Positions 1 through 7,655 of a stretch of 64,000 nucleotides of DNA are shown here, piece by piece. The stretch's first letter is position 1. Every line of letters starts with the position of its first letter. This DNA comes from Roseiarcus sp963807735 (lineage in GTDB: Bacteria; Pseudomonadota; Alphaproteobacteria; Rhizobiales; Beijerinckiaceae): the NCBI GenBank assembly GCA_963807735.1, contig CAWEDI010000034.1, positions 44,826 through 108,825 on the forward strand, given 5' to 3'. A program made the position numbers and the translations under genes. The notes below the pieces were generated by a model. That model was not told the DNA's origin. It did no database searches and saw only the letters and a list, made by a program, of their open reading frames with translations.

Positions 1-1281
1 TTCGCGCAGCGCGAGGCCGGACTGCTTGGACCGGCGCTCGAAAGCGTGGTGGCCTCCGGCCCGCGCACGCGCGACCGGGTGACGGCGGCGCTGACCGGGC
101 TCGGCGCGGTCGCTCGCGATCTCGCGGTGAAACTGTCGTTCATGCCGCAGCGTGACAGTTCTGAGCAGAACCGGCCGTTCCTCGATTATTGTCTCGCTCG
201 CGCGCGCTTTCCCGAGGCGTTCGCGTTCGCGCATTGGCTCGACGATCCCGAACTCGCCGCGATCGCCCGCGCCGGCGCCGAGGCGGCGGCGGAGAAGGCG
301 GCGCTCGGCGCCGTGCGCCGCCCCGCGCCAGCGCGGAGCCGCGAAGTGGCGCTGCTCCGCATCGCCGCCGAGCGGGCGCGCGCCATTGTCGGCCTTGCCG
401 ACGCTGACGTGCGCAGCGACGACGGCGGCGCCATCTCGCATCCTGTTCGCGACGGCGTCGCCGTCATCAAGGCGGCGGGCGTCTGCCCGCCGAGCGCGCG
501 GCGGCTCGTCGCGGCGGTCGAGGCGCCGGGGGGCGCGCGGGTCGCGTTGGTGGCGTGCGATCGCTTCGCGGTGCTGCGGCTCGACGGCGACACGCTCAAG
601 GGCGATGCGCCGTTCGCCTGGACGGGATGGCGCGCGCCGGGCGAACTGGCGCTCAATCTGCCCTCGCCGTTCGAGGAAAGCGCCGACCTTTTGCTGATGA
701 CGCAGTGCGACGCCGCCGCGCGCGGGCGGGTGTACTGGAGATCGCTCGACGCCGAGGTCGCGCTGTTCGACTTCAAGACGGCGAGCGGAGTCAATCTCGC
801 CCCTGGCGTGACGCCGCTGCCGCGCCGGGTGCTGGCGGCGGCCGAGCTGCTGACGCCGGCGAACGATTTCCTCGGGCGCTACTTTGACGCCGGCCAGCCG
901 ACGATGCACCACCCGCTCGCCGGTCGGCCGGCCCTGGTGCGGCTGAAGAACGCGGTGTTCCAGGGCGCAACGGGGTTGCGCGCCTCGTTCTCGGTCGAGC
1001 ACGAGCAGTCGCGGCCTGTCGAGTTCGCGCTGTGGGCGCGTCGTTCCGGACCGCCGGCGCGCGACATCGATGCGCTCGCCGATTCCTTCCGCTTCAGCGG
1101 CTGGACGGCGGTGCGCGCCGCGTTCCGCCAGCATCAGGCCGAGATCGCCTTTCCCGAGCCGCTGCGCCAGCCGCACGACCTCTATCTCGCGACGCGCGTC
1201 GTCGACTTCCCGGACAACAATTATTGCCATGCGGTGTGGCACGACATCCTCGTCATCGAGTCGGCCAACCGCGCGGCGTGA
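1..1281 (+). CDS. 3' part of an unrecognised protein (5' end outside the window)
   Basis: The reading frame is open from the first base of the window, so the gene starts upstream and only its last 426 codons are seen. An internal GTG at 46 exists but has no clear reason to be the start. The product has no signal peptide or membrane segment in the visible part. It is Ala/Arg-rich at first, and its C-terminal 150 residues look like a beta-rich globular domain ending in FPDNNYCHAVWHDILVIE. It lies 84 bp upstream of a two-domain glycosyltransferase on the same strand, so a role in surface polysaccharide or glycan work is a guess from context only. I do not recognise the family. Confidence 0.7.
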   Translation, partial: FAQREAGLLGPALESVVASGPRTRDRVTAALTGLGAVARDLAVKLSFMPQRDSSEQNRPFLDYCLARARFPEAFAFAHWLDDPELAAIARAGAEAAAEKAALGAVRRPAPARSREVALLRIAAERARAIVGLADADVRSDDGGAISHPVRDGVAVIKAAGVCPPSARRLVAAVEAPGGARVALVACDRFAVLRLDGDTLKGDAPFAWTGWRAPGELALNLPSPFEESADLLLMTQCDAAARGRVYWRSLDAEVALFDFKTASGVNLAPGVTPLPRRVLAAAELLTPANDFLGRYFDAGQPTMHHPLAGRPALVRLKNAVFQGATGLRASFSVEHEQSRPVEFALWARRSGPPARDIDALADSFRFSGWTAVRAAFRQHQAEIAFPEPLRQPHDLYLATRVVDFPDNNYCHAVWHDILVIESANRAA

Positions 1282-1365
1282 GGCCGTCGCCTGGGTAGGG
1301 AGCAACATCCTGAAAGCGCAGCGGTTCTCACCCTCCCCTCGCCACGCGTCGCGGGCCTGACGGAA

Positions 1366-3615
1366 ATGCCGATCCAGCGGTTCAAGAACGTCTTGCGCGC
1401 GCGCATCGCGCGGGCGGCGGAGTTCAAGGGCGGACCGTTCGAGCCGACCGGTGTCGGCTTGGCCCGCCACGACGGCGACGTCTACCGGGCGATGACCAGC
1501 GACCCGCAGTTTCTGTTCCCGACCCCGCCCAGGGAGGTCTCGACTCTTGTCCTCTACCTCCTCGGCGAGCGCGACGGGGCGTTGACGCCGCGCATCTATT
1601 TCAACTGGGGCGGCGGCTTCTCGCAGGACGACAGCATCGGCTGCGAGAGCGGGCGCGCCGCGCTCATCCGCCTTGATCTCCGGGGCTGCCGCGACCTCCG
1701 GCGGTTGCGCTTCGATCCGCTGGAGGCCATGGCGGAGTTCACCTTCCGCTGGGCCGTCAACGCCGAGGGCGAGGCGCTGGCGCGCGAGGTCGAACCGACG
1801 CTCGCCGCCTGGGAGGCGCGCCGCGCCGCAACCGTGCGTCGCGACATTCTCGTCAGCGAGTTCGCACCGGCCGCGCCCGGCCGCCCGTTCGGCGTCGCGC
1901 GCAAGCCGAAGACCATGCACGAGCATTTCTTGCGCGCCTGCGCGCTGGCCGGCCGCGAGCTTAAAGGGCGGTTCACGACGCCGCCGGCGGCCCCGCTGAT
2001 TTCGTTCGTCTCGCCACTCTACAACACGCCGGGCGGCTATCTCGACGACCTCTACGGCTCGTTCCGCCAGCAAGTGCCCGGCTACGCCGAGCTGGTGTTG
2101 AGCGACGACGGCTCCGCGTCGGCCGAGACGCAGAAATGGCTGGCCCGACACGAGAACGAGCCGGGGCTCATCGTCGTACGCAACGCCGTCAATCGCGGCA
2201 TCGCGGCGGCCTCGAACGCCGGCGTCGCCGCGGCTCGGGGACGATGGATCGGCTTCATCGATCACGACGACGCCTTGGCGCCGCACGCGGTTGCGGTCAT
2301 CCTGCGCGCGCTCGAACAAAACCCGGGGGCGCGGTTTTTCTATACCGACGAATTGATCGCCGACAAACAAATGCGCGGCCTCGATTTCTTCGACAAGCCG
2401 GCGTTCGACGACGTGCTGCTGTCGGGCGTCAATTACATCAATCACCTGTCGCTCTATTCACGCAATCTGTTGGGTTCGGTCGGCGTTTTTCGCGAGGGTT
2501 TCGACGGCTCGCAGGATTACGACCTGCTGCTGCGCGCGCTGGCCCGGCTTTCGCGCGACGAAGTCCGTCATATCCCCTACCCCGCCTATATCTGGCGGCG
2601 CGACGGGCGCAGCTTCTCGGTCAAGTTCATTGAGAAGGCCACCGCCAACGCACGCCGGGCGCTCGCGGAAGCTTACGCGCGGGACGGCGCCCCGGCCGAA
2701 GTCGAGCCGGCTGTCCTGCCCGACCTGCATCGGGTGCGGCTCGACCTTCCCGCCGGCGCGCGACGGCCGAAAGTGTCCGTCGTGATGCCCAATCGCGACG
2801 CGTTCCGCCTGTTCAGCCAGGCGGCGGAGGGCCTGTTCGAGCAGACGCGCTATCCCGATTTCGAGCTGATCGTGGTCGACAACGGCTCGACCGATCCCGA
2901 CACGCTCGCGCTCTACGAGCGCCTGCGGGAGAAGCCGAATTTCATCTTGGACATGACGCCGGCGCCGTTCAACTTTTCGCGCCAGGTCAATCGCGGCGTC
3001 GCGCTGGCGAAGGGCGAAGCGATCCTCCTGCTCAACAACGACATCGAGGTGACCGCGCCGGATTGGCTTGACGAGATGGTCGGCTGCCTCGCCTACCCTA
3101 GGGTCGGCGTGGTCGGGGCGCGGCTGCTTTACCCCTCCGGCGATCTCCAGCATGCCGGCGTCGTGGTCGGGCTCGCCGGTCTCGCCGGGCACTGGTTCGC
3201 GCATCGCCCGGCCGACTATCCCGGACCGATGGGACGCCTGGCGGTGCGCTCGACGATGAGCGCGGTGACGGGCGCCTGCATGTTGATCTCGCGCGCCTGC
3301 CTGGAGGCGGCCGGCCCGTTCGACGAAGAGAATTTCGCCGTCGCCTACAACGACGTCGATTTCTGCCTGCGCGCCAACGCCGCGGGCTTCCGCACCGTCT
3401 ACACGCCGTTCGCGACGCTGTTTCATCACGAATTGGCGTCGCGCGGCCGCGACGACCGCGGCCCCAACCGCGCCCGCTTCCTGCGCGACCAGGCCGCGCT
3501 GATCGAGCGGCACGACACCGGCGAGTTTCTTGATCCCGTGCTGAGCCCGTGGCGCGATCGCAACAGCTCGGAGCCGCAGCGGATCGCGCTCGACAAGCTG
3601 CCGCCGGCGCGCTGA
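1366..3615 (+). CDS. Two-domain family 2 glycosyltransferase
   Basis: The 749-residue protein contains two GT-A type glycosyltransferase family 2 domains. The first starts near residue 208 (PLISFVSPLYNTPGG), with the nucleotide-binding DDGS near residue 246 and a metal-binding FIDHDD. The second starts near residue 466 (PKVSVVMPNRD), with VDNGST and LLNNDIE near 557, followed by the GPFDEENFAVAYNDVDFC acceptor-region motif. The N-terminal 200 residues are a separate domain of unknown role. Such tandem GT2 proteins usually build O-antigen, exopolysaccharide or glycan decorations at the cytoplasmic face using nucleotide sugars. The substrate cannot be told. It probably forms a unit with the truncated gene upstream. 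Confidence 0.9.
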   Translation: MPIQRFKNVLRARIARAAEFKGGPFEPTGVGLARHDGDVYRAMTSDPQFLFPTPPREVSTLVLYLLGERDGALTPRIYFNWGGGFSQDDSIGCESGRAALIRLDLRGCRDLRRLRFDPLEAMAEFTFRWAVNAEGEALAREVEPTLAAWEARRAATVRRDILVSEFAPAAPGRPFGVARKPKTMHEHFLRACALAGRELKGRFTTPPAAPLISFVSPLYNTPGGYLDDLYGSFRQQVPGYAELVLSDDGSASAETQKWLARHENEPGLIVVRNAVNRGIAAASNAGVAAARGRWIGFIDHDDALAPHAVAVILRALEQNPGARFFYTDELIADKQMRGLDFFDKPAFDDVLLSGVNYINHLSLYSRNLLGSVGVFREGFDGSQDYDLLLRALARLSRDEVRHIPYPAYIWRRDGRSFSVKFIEKATANARRALAEAYARDGAPAEVEPAVLPDLHRVRLDLPAGARRPKVSVVMPNRDAFRLFSQAAEGLFEQTRYPDFELIVVDNGSTDPDTLALYERLREKPNFILDMTPAPFNFSRQVNRGVALAKGEAILLLNNDIEVTAPDWLDEMVGCLAYPRVGVVGARLLYPSGDLQHAGVVVGLAGLAGHWFAHRPADYPGPMGRLAVRSTMSAVTGACMLISRACLEAAGPFDEENFAVAYNDVDFCLRANAAGFRTVYTPFATLFHHELASRGRDDRGPNRARFLRDQAALIERHDTGEFLDPVLSPWRDRNSSEPQRIALDKLPPAR

Positions 3616-3692
3616 ATGTAAGCTTGCTCAACATCTCTTGACATCGCGCGGCTTGCCCCGCGGGCGCCGGGGCGCCAAAGGGGGAGACGATC

Positions 3693-5117
3693 ATGCGCCC
3701 TGCCGTCGTCACCGCCCTCATCATCGCCACCGCTCTGTTCATGGAGAACATGGACGGGACGGTGCTCGCCACCTCGCTGCCCGCGATCGCCGCCGATCTG
3801 CACCAAGACCCGATCGTGCTGAAGCTGGCGCTGACCTCGTATATGCTGACGTTGGCGGTGTTCATCCCCGCCTCCGGCTGGGTCGCCGACAAGCTCGGCG
3901 CGCGCACCGTGTTCTGTTCGGCGATCGTCGTGTTCACGCTGGGCTCGGTGCTTTGCGGCGCCTCGACCAGCCTGCCGACGCTAATCGGCGCCCGCGTCTT
4001 TCAGGGGCTTGGCGGGGCGATGATGGTGCCGGTCGGGCGGCTGGTGCTGCTGCGCAGCATCCCGAAGTCCGAGATGGTCGACTCGCTCGCCTACCTCACG
4101 GTGCCGGCGCTGATCGGCCCGGTGGTCGGGCCGCCGCTCGGCGGCTTCATCACGACCTACTTTCATTGGCGCTGGATTTTCTGGATCAACGTGCCGATCG
4201 GCCTGCTCGGCGTCGCGCTGACGCTGCGCTTCATCGAGAACGTGCGCGAGCTTGATGTCGCGGCTTTCGACAAGCGCGGCTTCGTGTTGTCGGGCCTGGG
4301 GCTGCTGAGCCTCGTGTTCGGCCTGACGGTGATCGGCCGAGGGTTTGCGCCGGCTTCCGTCGTCGCGGCGCTGGTCGTCTCCGGGCTCATTCTGCTGACG
4401 CTCTACGTCCGCCACGCGCGGCGCACGCCCGACGCGATCCTCGACCTCAACCTGCTGAAACTGCCGACCTTCGTCGCCGGCGTCGCTGGCGGGTTCCTGT
4501 TCCGGCTCGGCATCGGCGCGATCCCGTTCCTCATGCCGCTGCTGCTGCAAATCGGCTTCGGCCTGTCGCCCTTCGAATCGGGCTCGCTGACCTTCGCCGC
4601 CGCCGCGGGCGCGATGGCGATGAAATTCACCGCCTCGCGGCTCATCAAGCGCTTCGGCTTCCGCAACATCCTCGTCGGCAACGCGGTGATCTCGGGCGCT
4701 TTTCTCGCCTCCTACGGGCTCATCGGCGCGCAGACGCCGCATTCGGTGATCTTCCTCGGCCTGCTGATCGGCGGCTTCTTCCGTTCGCTCGAATTCACCG
4801 CGCTCAATGCGATCGGCTACGCCGACGTGCCGCAATCGCGGATGAGCCGCGCCACCAGCTTCGCCAGCGTGTCGCAGCAGATGAGCCAAGCGGTCGGCGT
4901 CGCGGTGGCGGCGGCCTCGGTGCAGAGCCTGCAATGGCTGTTTCACGACCCGGTGCTGGCGCCGCGCGACATGCAAGTAAGCTTCTATGTGGTCGCCGCG
5001 GTGACGCTCGCCTCGACGCTGATCTTCCTGCGGCTCGACCCCGACGCCGGCGCTGAGGTTTCCGGCCGCGCAATTCCCGCGACCCCGCCGCAGACCGCGA
5101 GCGCGCCGGCGGAATAG
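3693..5117 (+). CDS. MFS multidrug efflux transporter, DHA2 (EmrB/QacA) type
   Basis: This 474-residue integral membrane protein has about 14 hydrophobic segments, which fits the 14-helix DHA2 drug:proton antiporters. The start of helix 1 (ATALFMENMDGTVLATSLPA) carries the conserved D of that family, and WVADKLGAR matches motif A between helices 2 and 3. Motif C is the glycine-rich stretch GPVVGPPLGGF. No HlyD/EmrA partner lies next to it, so it probably works alone in the inner membrane. A strong Shine-Dalgarno sequence (GGGGGAGA) sits just before the ATG, and a GC-rich hairpin at 3655-3673 lies in the short leader. The exported compound is unknown. Confidence 0.9.
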   Translation: MRPAVVTALIIATALFMENMDGTVLATSLPAIAADLHQDPIVLKLALTSYMLTLAVFIPASGWVADKLGARTVFCSAIVVFTLGSVLCGASTSLPTLIGARVFQGLGGAMMVPVGRLVLLRSIPKSEMVDSLAYLTVPALIGPVVGPPLGGFITTYFHWRWIFWINVPIGLLGVALTLRFIENVRELDVAAFDKRGFVLSGLGLLSLVFGLTVIGRGFAPASVVAALVVSGLILLTLYVRHARRTPDAILDLNLLKLPTFVAGVAGGFLFRLGIGAIPFLMPLLLQIGFGLSPFESGSLTFAAAAGAMAMKFTASRLIKRFGFRNILVGNAVISGAFLASYGLIGAQTPHSVIFLGLLIGGFFRSLEFTALNAIGYADVPQSRMSRATSFASVSQQMSQAVGVAVAAASVQSLQWLFHDPVLAPRDMQVSFYVVAAVTLASTLIFLRLDPDAGAEVSGRAIPATPPQTASAPAE

Positions 5118-5127
5118 GCTTGCGCCC

Positions 5128-5613
5128 TCACGGCAAAGTCCAATCGAACCCGTAGGCGAGCGTGAAGGCGAACAGGCTGGCGGTGTTGCCCGGCGCGTCG
5201 GTGACGCGCCACTGCCCCTTGCCTGTGATCCCCTTGTACTTGCCGGTCCCCCCGAGCACTTGCACCGGGCCGCTCTCCGGCCCCTCGTAGGCGAGATAGA
5301 GCTTGTCGCCGTCGCCGTCGGTCTCGACGCAGGTTCCGGTGAATTTGTAGCCGGCCTTGCGCGCCACCAATTCCTCAAGGCAATGCAGCGCGAGATTATC
5401 GAACGGCGCGGAGCCGTCGGCGGTTTTGACGATGCCGGTGCAATCGGCGGAGGAGTCCGAGCCGACCTCGCCGAGATCGATCGCTGCGGCGGAGCGGCAC
5501 ACCGTGTAGGCCGCGTGCTTGACCGAGCCGCTCCGCGGCAACGGCGCAGTGACTGCGAAGGCGGTCGTCGTCAGGCAAAGGCTGGCGAGCCAGGCGGCGG
5601 TGAAGCGGTTCAT
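5128..5613 (-). CDS. Secreted small protein of unknown function, barrel-like C-terminus
   Basis: The 161-residue product starts with a clear Sec signal peptide (MNRFTAAWLASLCLTTTAFA) with predicted cleavage after AFA. The mature part has four cysteines and ends in a glycine-rich pattern, LGGTGKYKGITGKGQW. That pattern resembles small beta-barrel, allene-oxide-cyclase-like or dirigent-like periplasmic proteins. This is a fold-level resemblance only and no function is assigned. I chose the ATG at 5613 because it gives the signal peptide; the open frame continues upstream without other support. It is convergent with the MFS gene, with only 10 bp between the stops. Confidence 0.75.
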   Translation of the reverse strand: MNRFTAAWLASLCLTTTAFAVTAPLPRSGSVKHAAYTVCRSAAAIDLGEVGSDSSADCTGIVKTADGSAPFDNLALHCLEELVARKAGYKFTGTCVETDGDGDKLYLAYEGPESGPVQVLGGTGKYKGITGKGQWRVTDAPGNTASLFAFTLAYGFDWTLP

Positions 5614-5781
5614 TCGGGCATCCCTTCCATGGCGGCGAACATTCGGCGCCCTGGCATAACGGGAAAAGGACCGCCGCGGTTGTGCTTTCGGCGCGAAAAA
5701 GCGTGAGCCGGAGCGGCTTGGCCTTCGCGCGCCGCCTGGGCTAAGAACCCGCCGGCTGGGCGATCCGGCCGCGGAGGCTCC

Positions 5782-6582
5782 ATGTCCGAAACATTCCCCG
5801 GCCGCGCCTATCTCGTCTGCTGCGACGCGCGCACCGGTTCGAGCCTGCTGGCGGCGACGCTGCGCGCCACCGGCCGCGCCGGCAAGCCGTTCGAATATTT
5901 CAGTCGCGTCGAGATCGACAAGCCGTGGCTGCGGGCCGAGCTGCGCGTGCCCGACGGCGTTGCGTTCACGAGCTTTCCCGATTGGCGCGGCTACATCCTG
6001 AAGGCCGGCTCGGAGATGGGCGGCATCTTCGCGGCCTCCGTCCACTTTTTCCAGCTCGGCGATTGCGTCGCGACGTTTCGCGCCGATCCCGCCGCGCCGG
6101 CGCTTGACGTGCTCCGCGGCTACTTCCCCGATCTCCGCTTCGTCTGGCTGCGGCGCAACAACATCGTCGCGCAGGCGATCTCGCATTATGTCGCCATTTC
6201 GACCAACATTTGGAACAGCCGGCTCGGCGGCGCCGTGCGCCCGGGCGAGAGCGACCGCGGCGCGCCTTACGATTTCGACAAGATCGACTGGCAGGTGCAC
6301 AGCGCCGTCGTCGCGACCGAAGGCTGGCGCGCGACGCTGAAGGGCGCGGAGGCGATCACCATGCCGCTCGCCTACGAGGAGCTCGCCGCCGATCTGCCCG
6401 GCGCCGTCAAGCGGCTGTGCGCGTTCGTCGGCGCCGACCTCGGCGCCGCGCCGGTCCGCGCGCCGGGTCTGGAGAAGCAGGCGGGCGCGTGGTCGGTCGA
6501 AATGGAGCAGCGTTATCGCGAGGAGCGGCGCGTGCGCGGCATGGGGCCGGTCGGCGACGAGGCGGCGGCGGCACGGCCCTAG
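5782..6582 (+). CDS. Stf0-family sulfotransferase
   Basis: The 266-residue protein begins with the PAPS-binding loop of Stf0 sulfotransferases (YLVCCDARTGSSLLAATL, residues 9-26), followed by the GKPFEYF element. A later WLRRNNIVAQAISHYVA matches the 3'-phosphate-binding region (R..N.. AQA.S). Family members, such as mycobacterial trehalose 2-sulfotransferase, transfer sulfate from PAPS to a sugar hydroxyl in the cytosol. The length is typical. GGAGG lies six bases before the ATG. The nearby glycosyltransferase suggests, but does not prove, that a surface glycan is the acceptor. Confidence 0.88.
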   Translation: MSETFPGRAYLVCCDARTGSSLLAATLRATGRAGKPFEYFSRVEIDKPWLRAELRVPDGVAFTSFPDWRGYILKAGSEMGGIFAASVHFFQLGDCVATFRADPAAPALDVLRGYFPDLRFVWLRRNNIVAQAISHYVAISTNIWNSRLGGAVRPGESDRGAPYDFDKIDWQVHSAVVATEGWRATLKGAEAITMPLAYEELAADLPGAVKRLCAFVGADLGAAPVRAPGLEKQAGAWSVEMEQRYREERRVRGMGPVGDEAAAARP

Positions 6583-6607
6583 CCCTTACAGCATGGGAGA
6601 ACAGGCG

Positions 6608-6991
6608 ATGAGCGAACCCAGGTTGAAATCCGTCGTGCCGATCCTGTTCGTGCGGGACGTGCCCGCGAGCGCGGACTATTTCCGCGAGAAGCTCGGGTTC
6701 GCGGTCGATTTCCTGTATGGATCGCCGCCGTTTTACGGCGCGGTTTCGCGGGACGGCGTCTGTCTGCACTTTCGCTGCGTGCGCGAGCCGAATTTCGCGG
6801 CGCTTGCGCAGCAGGAGCACTCGCTGATCCTAGCAACCATCGAAGTCACGGACGTGCAGGAACTGTTCAAAGAGATCGAGCAACGCGGCGCGGCGTTCGC
6901 GCAGGCGTCCACGCGCCAGCTTTGGGGCGGGACAGACTTTCATGTCCGCGATCCCGACGGAAACGTGGTTTCCTTCGTCACTTACGAGTAG
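6608..6991 (+). CDS. VOC superfamily (glyoxalase/bleomycin-resistance-like) protein
   Basis: The 127-residue product is a single-unit vicinal oxygen chelate protein. VPILFVRDVPASADYFREKLGF is the usual first beta-alpha-beta unit, and the end (FHVRDPDGNVVSFV) is the standard C-terminal signature with the metal-ligand-type Glu replaced by Val. That replacement favours a binding or resistance role over a glyoxalase reaction. I prefer the ATG at 6608 to the one at 6593 because GGGAGA lies six bases before it. It follows the sulfotransferase by 25 bp on the same strand. The ligand is unknown. Confidence 0.85.
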   Translation: MSEPRLKSVVPILFVRDVPASADYFREKLGFAVDFLYGSPPFYGAVSRDGVCLHFRCVREPNFAALAQQEHSLILATIEVTDVQELFKEIEQRGAAFAQASTRQLWGGTDFHVRDPDGNVVSFVTYE

Positions 6992-7000
6992 GCCGGTCCT

Positions 7001-7324
7001 TCAGGCGCTAGGCGATTTCTCCCCGACCGTGCGCGACGGCCGGTCCCGCGGCACCCGCGCAAGGAGGCCGTCCACGCAACCCTTGAACACGAGATAGCAG
7101 GCCATCCCCAAATAGCCCCAGACGACCAACTCGACGAGTTGCAACAAGCCCCCGTCGAAAATCGCCATCGCGCCGTAGGTCGTCAACAGATCGAAATTGG
7201 CGCGGAAGATCGTGAACAGATCGAGCGTGCACAGAGCCACGCCGCCAGTGGCCAGTCCCATGACCAGGAATGTGATCCAGGCCGGGCCGTGAAACAGGTA
7301 GGAAAGCCATTTCGCGAGCCGCAT
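7001..7324 (-). CDS. Small membrane protein of unknown function
   Basis: The 107-residue product is strongly hydrophobic, with two to three likely membrane helices: roughly residues 10-35, 45-62 and 64-85. They are followed by a charged cytoplasmic tail (LLARVPRDRPSRTVGEKSPS). I see no catalytic motif. It is convergent with the VOC gene and isolated from other genes upstream by a repeat-bearing spacer. Codon use matches the neighbours and the frame is a plausible real gene, but no family is recognised. Confidence 0.6.
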   Translation of the reverse strand: MRLAKWLSYLFHGPAWITFLVMGLATGGVALCTLDLFTIFRANFDLLTTYGAMAIFDGGLLQLVELVVWGYLGMACYLVFKGCVDGLLARVPRDRPSRTVGEKSPSA

Positions 7325-7422
7325 TTGGGGAAACTAGCGCAGGCCCGCGCCCTTGTCATGACGCCGACTCCCGGCAGGACGCGGTAGCCGCGCACCATTG
7401 AAAACAAAAGGCAAATCCGAAC

Positions 7423-7560
7423 GTCATCGTGCCCGGGCTTATCCCGGGCATCCACGTCGTGACAGGGCGCCCCGCTTGCCGAACGTCTACGCAACGGGCG
7501 GCGCTATGTAACGGCGCTGCTCGTCCCGGCGTGGATGACCGGGACAAGCCCGGTCATGAC
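7423..7560. repeat. REPIN-like palindromic repeat, copy 1
   Basis: The left arm (7423-7456) and right arm (7530-7560) are imperfect inverted copies of each other, and each arm is itself a palindrome. The right arm is ATGACCGGG-ACAAG-CCCGGTCAT, while the left arm carries GCCCGGG...CCCGGGC. The arms enclose about 75 bp of unrelated core. A second element with matching arms but a longer, different core lies at 42143-42371. This arrangement fits REP doublets (REPINs), which are mobilised by a RAYT transposase elsewhere. The 331-bp gap between genes here (7325-7655) holds nothing else that I can support. Confidence 0.8.
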
Positions 7561-7655
7561 GGATGGGGTTGTTGAAGCCCTGGAGCGGCGAGCCTAATTG
7601 GCGCTTATGGGGACCAGCGCAGTCATGACAGCGCCTGTTGTGTTCCACCCGGTCA

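Noticed and set aside
3655..3673. The GCCCCG-N7-CGGGGC hairpin in the MFS leader, considered as a terminator or riboswitch.
   Set aside because: It has no T-run and is too short for a known riboswitch. It may be chance in GC-rich DNA.
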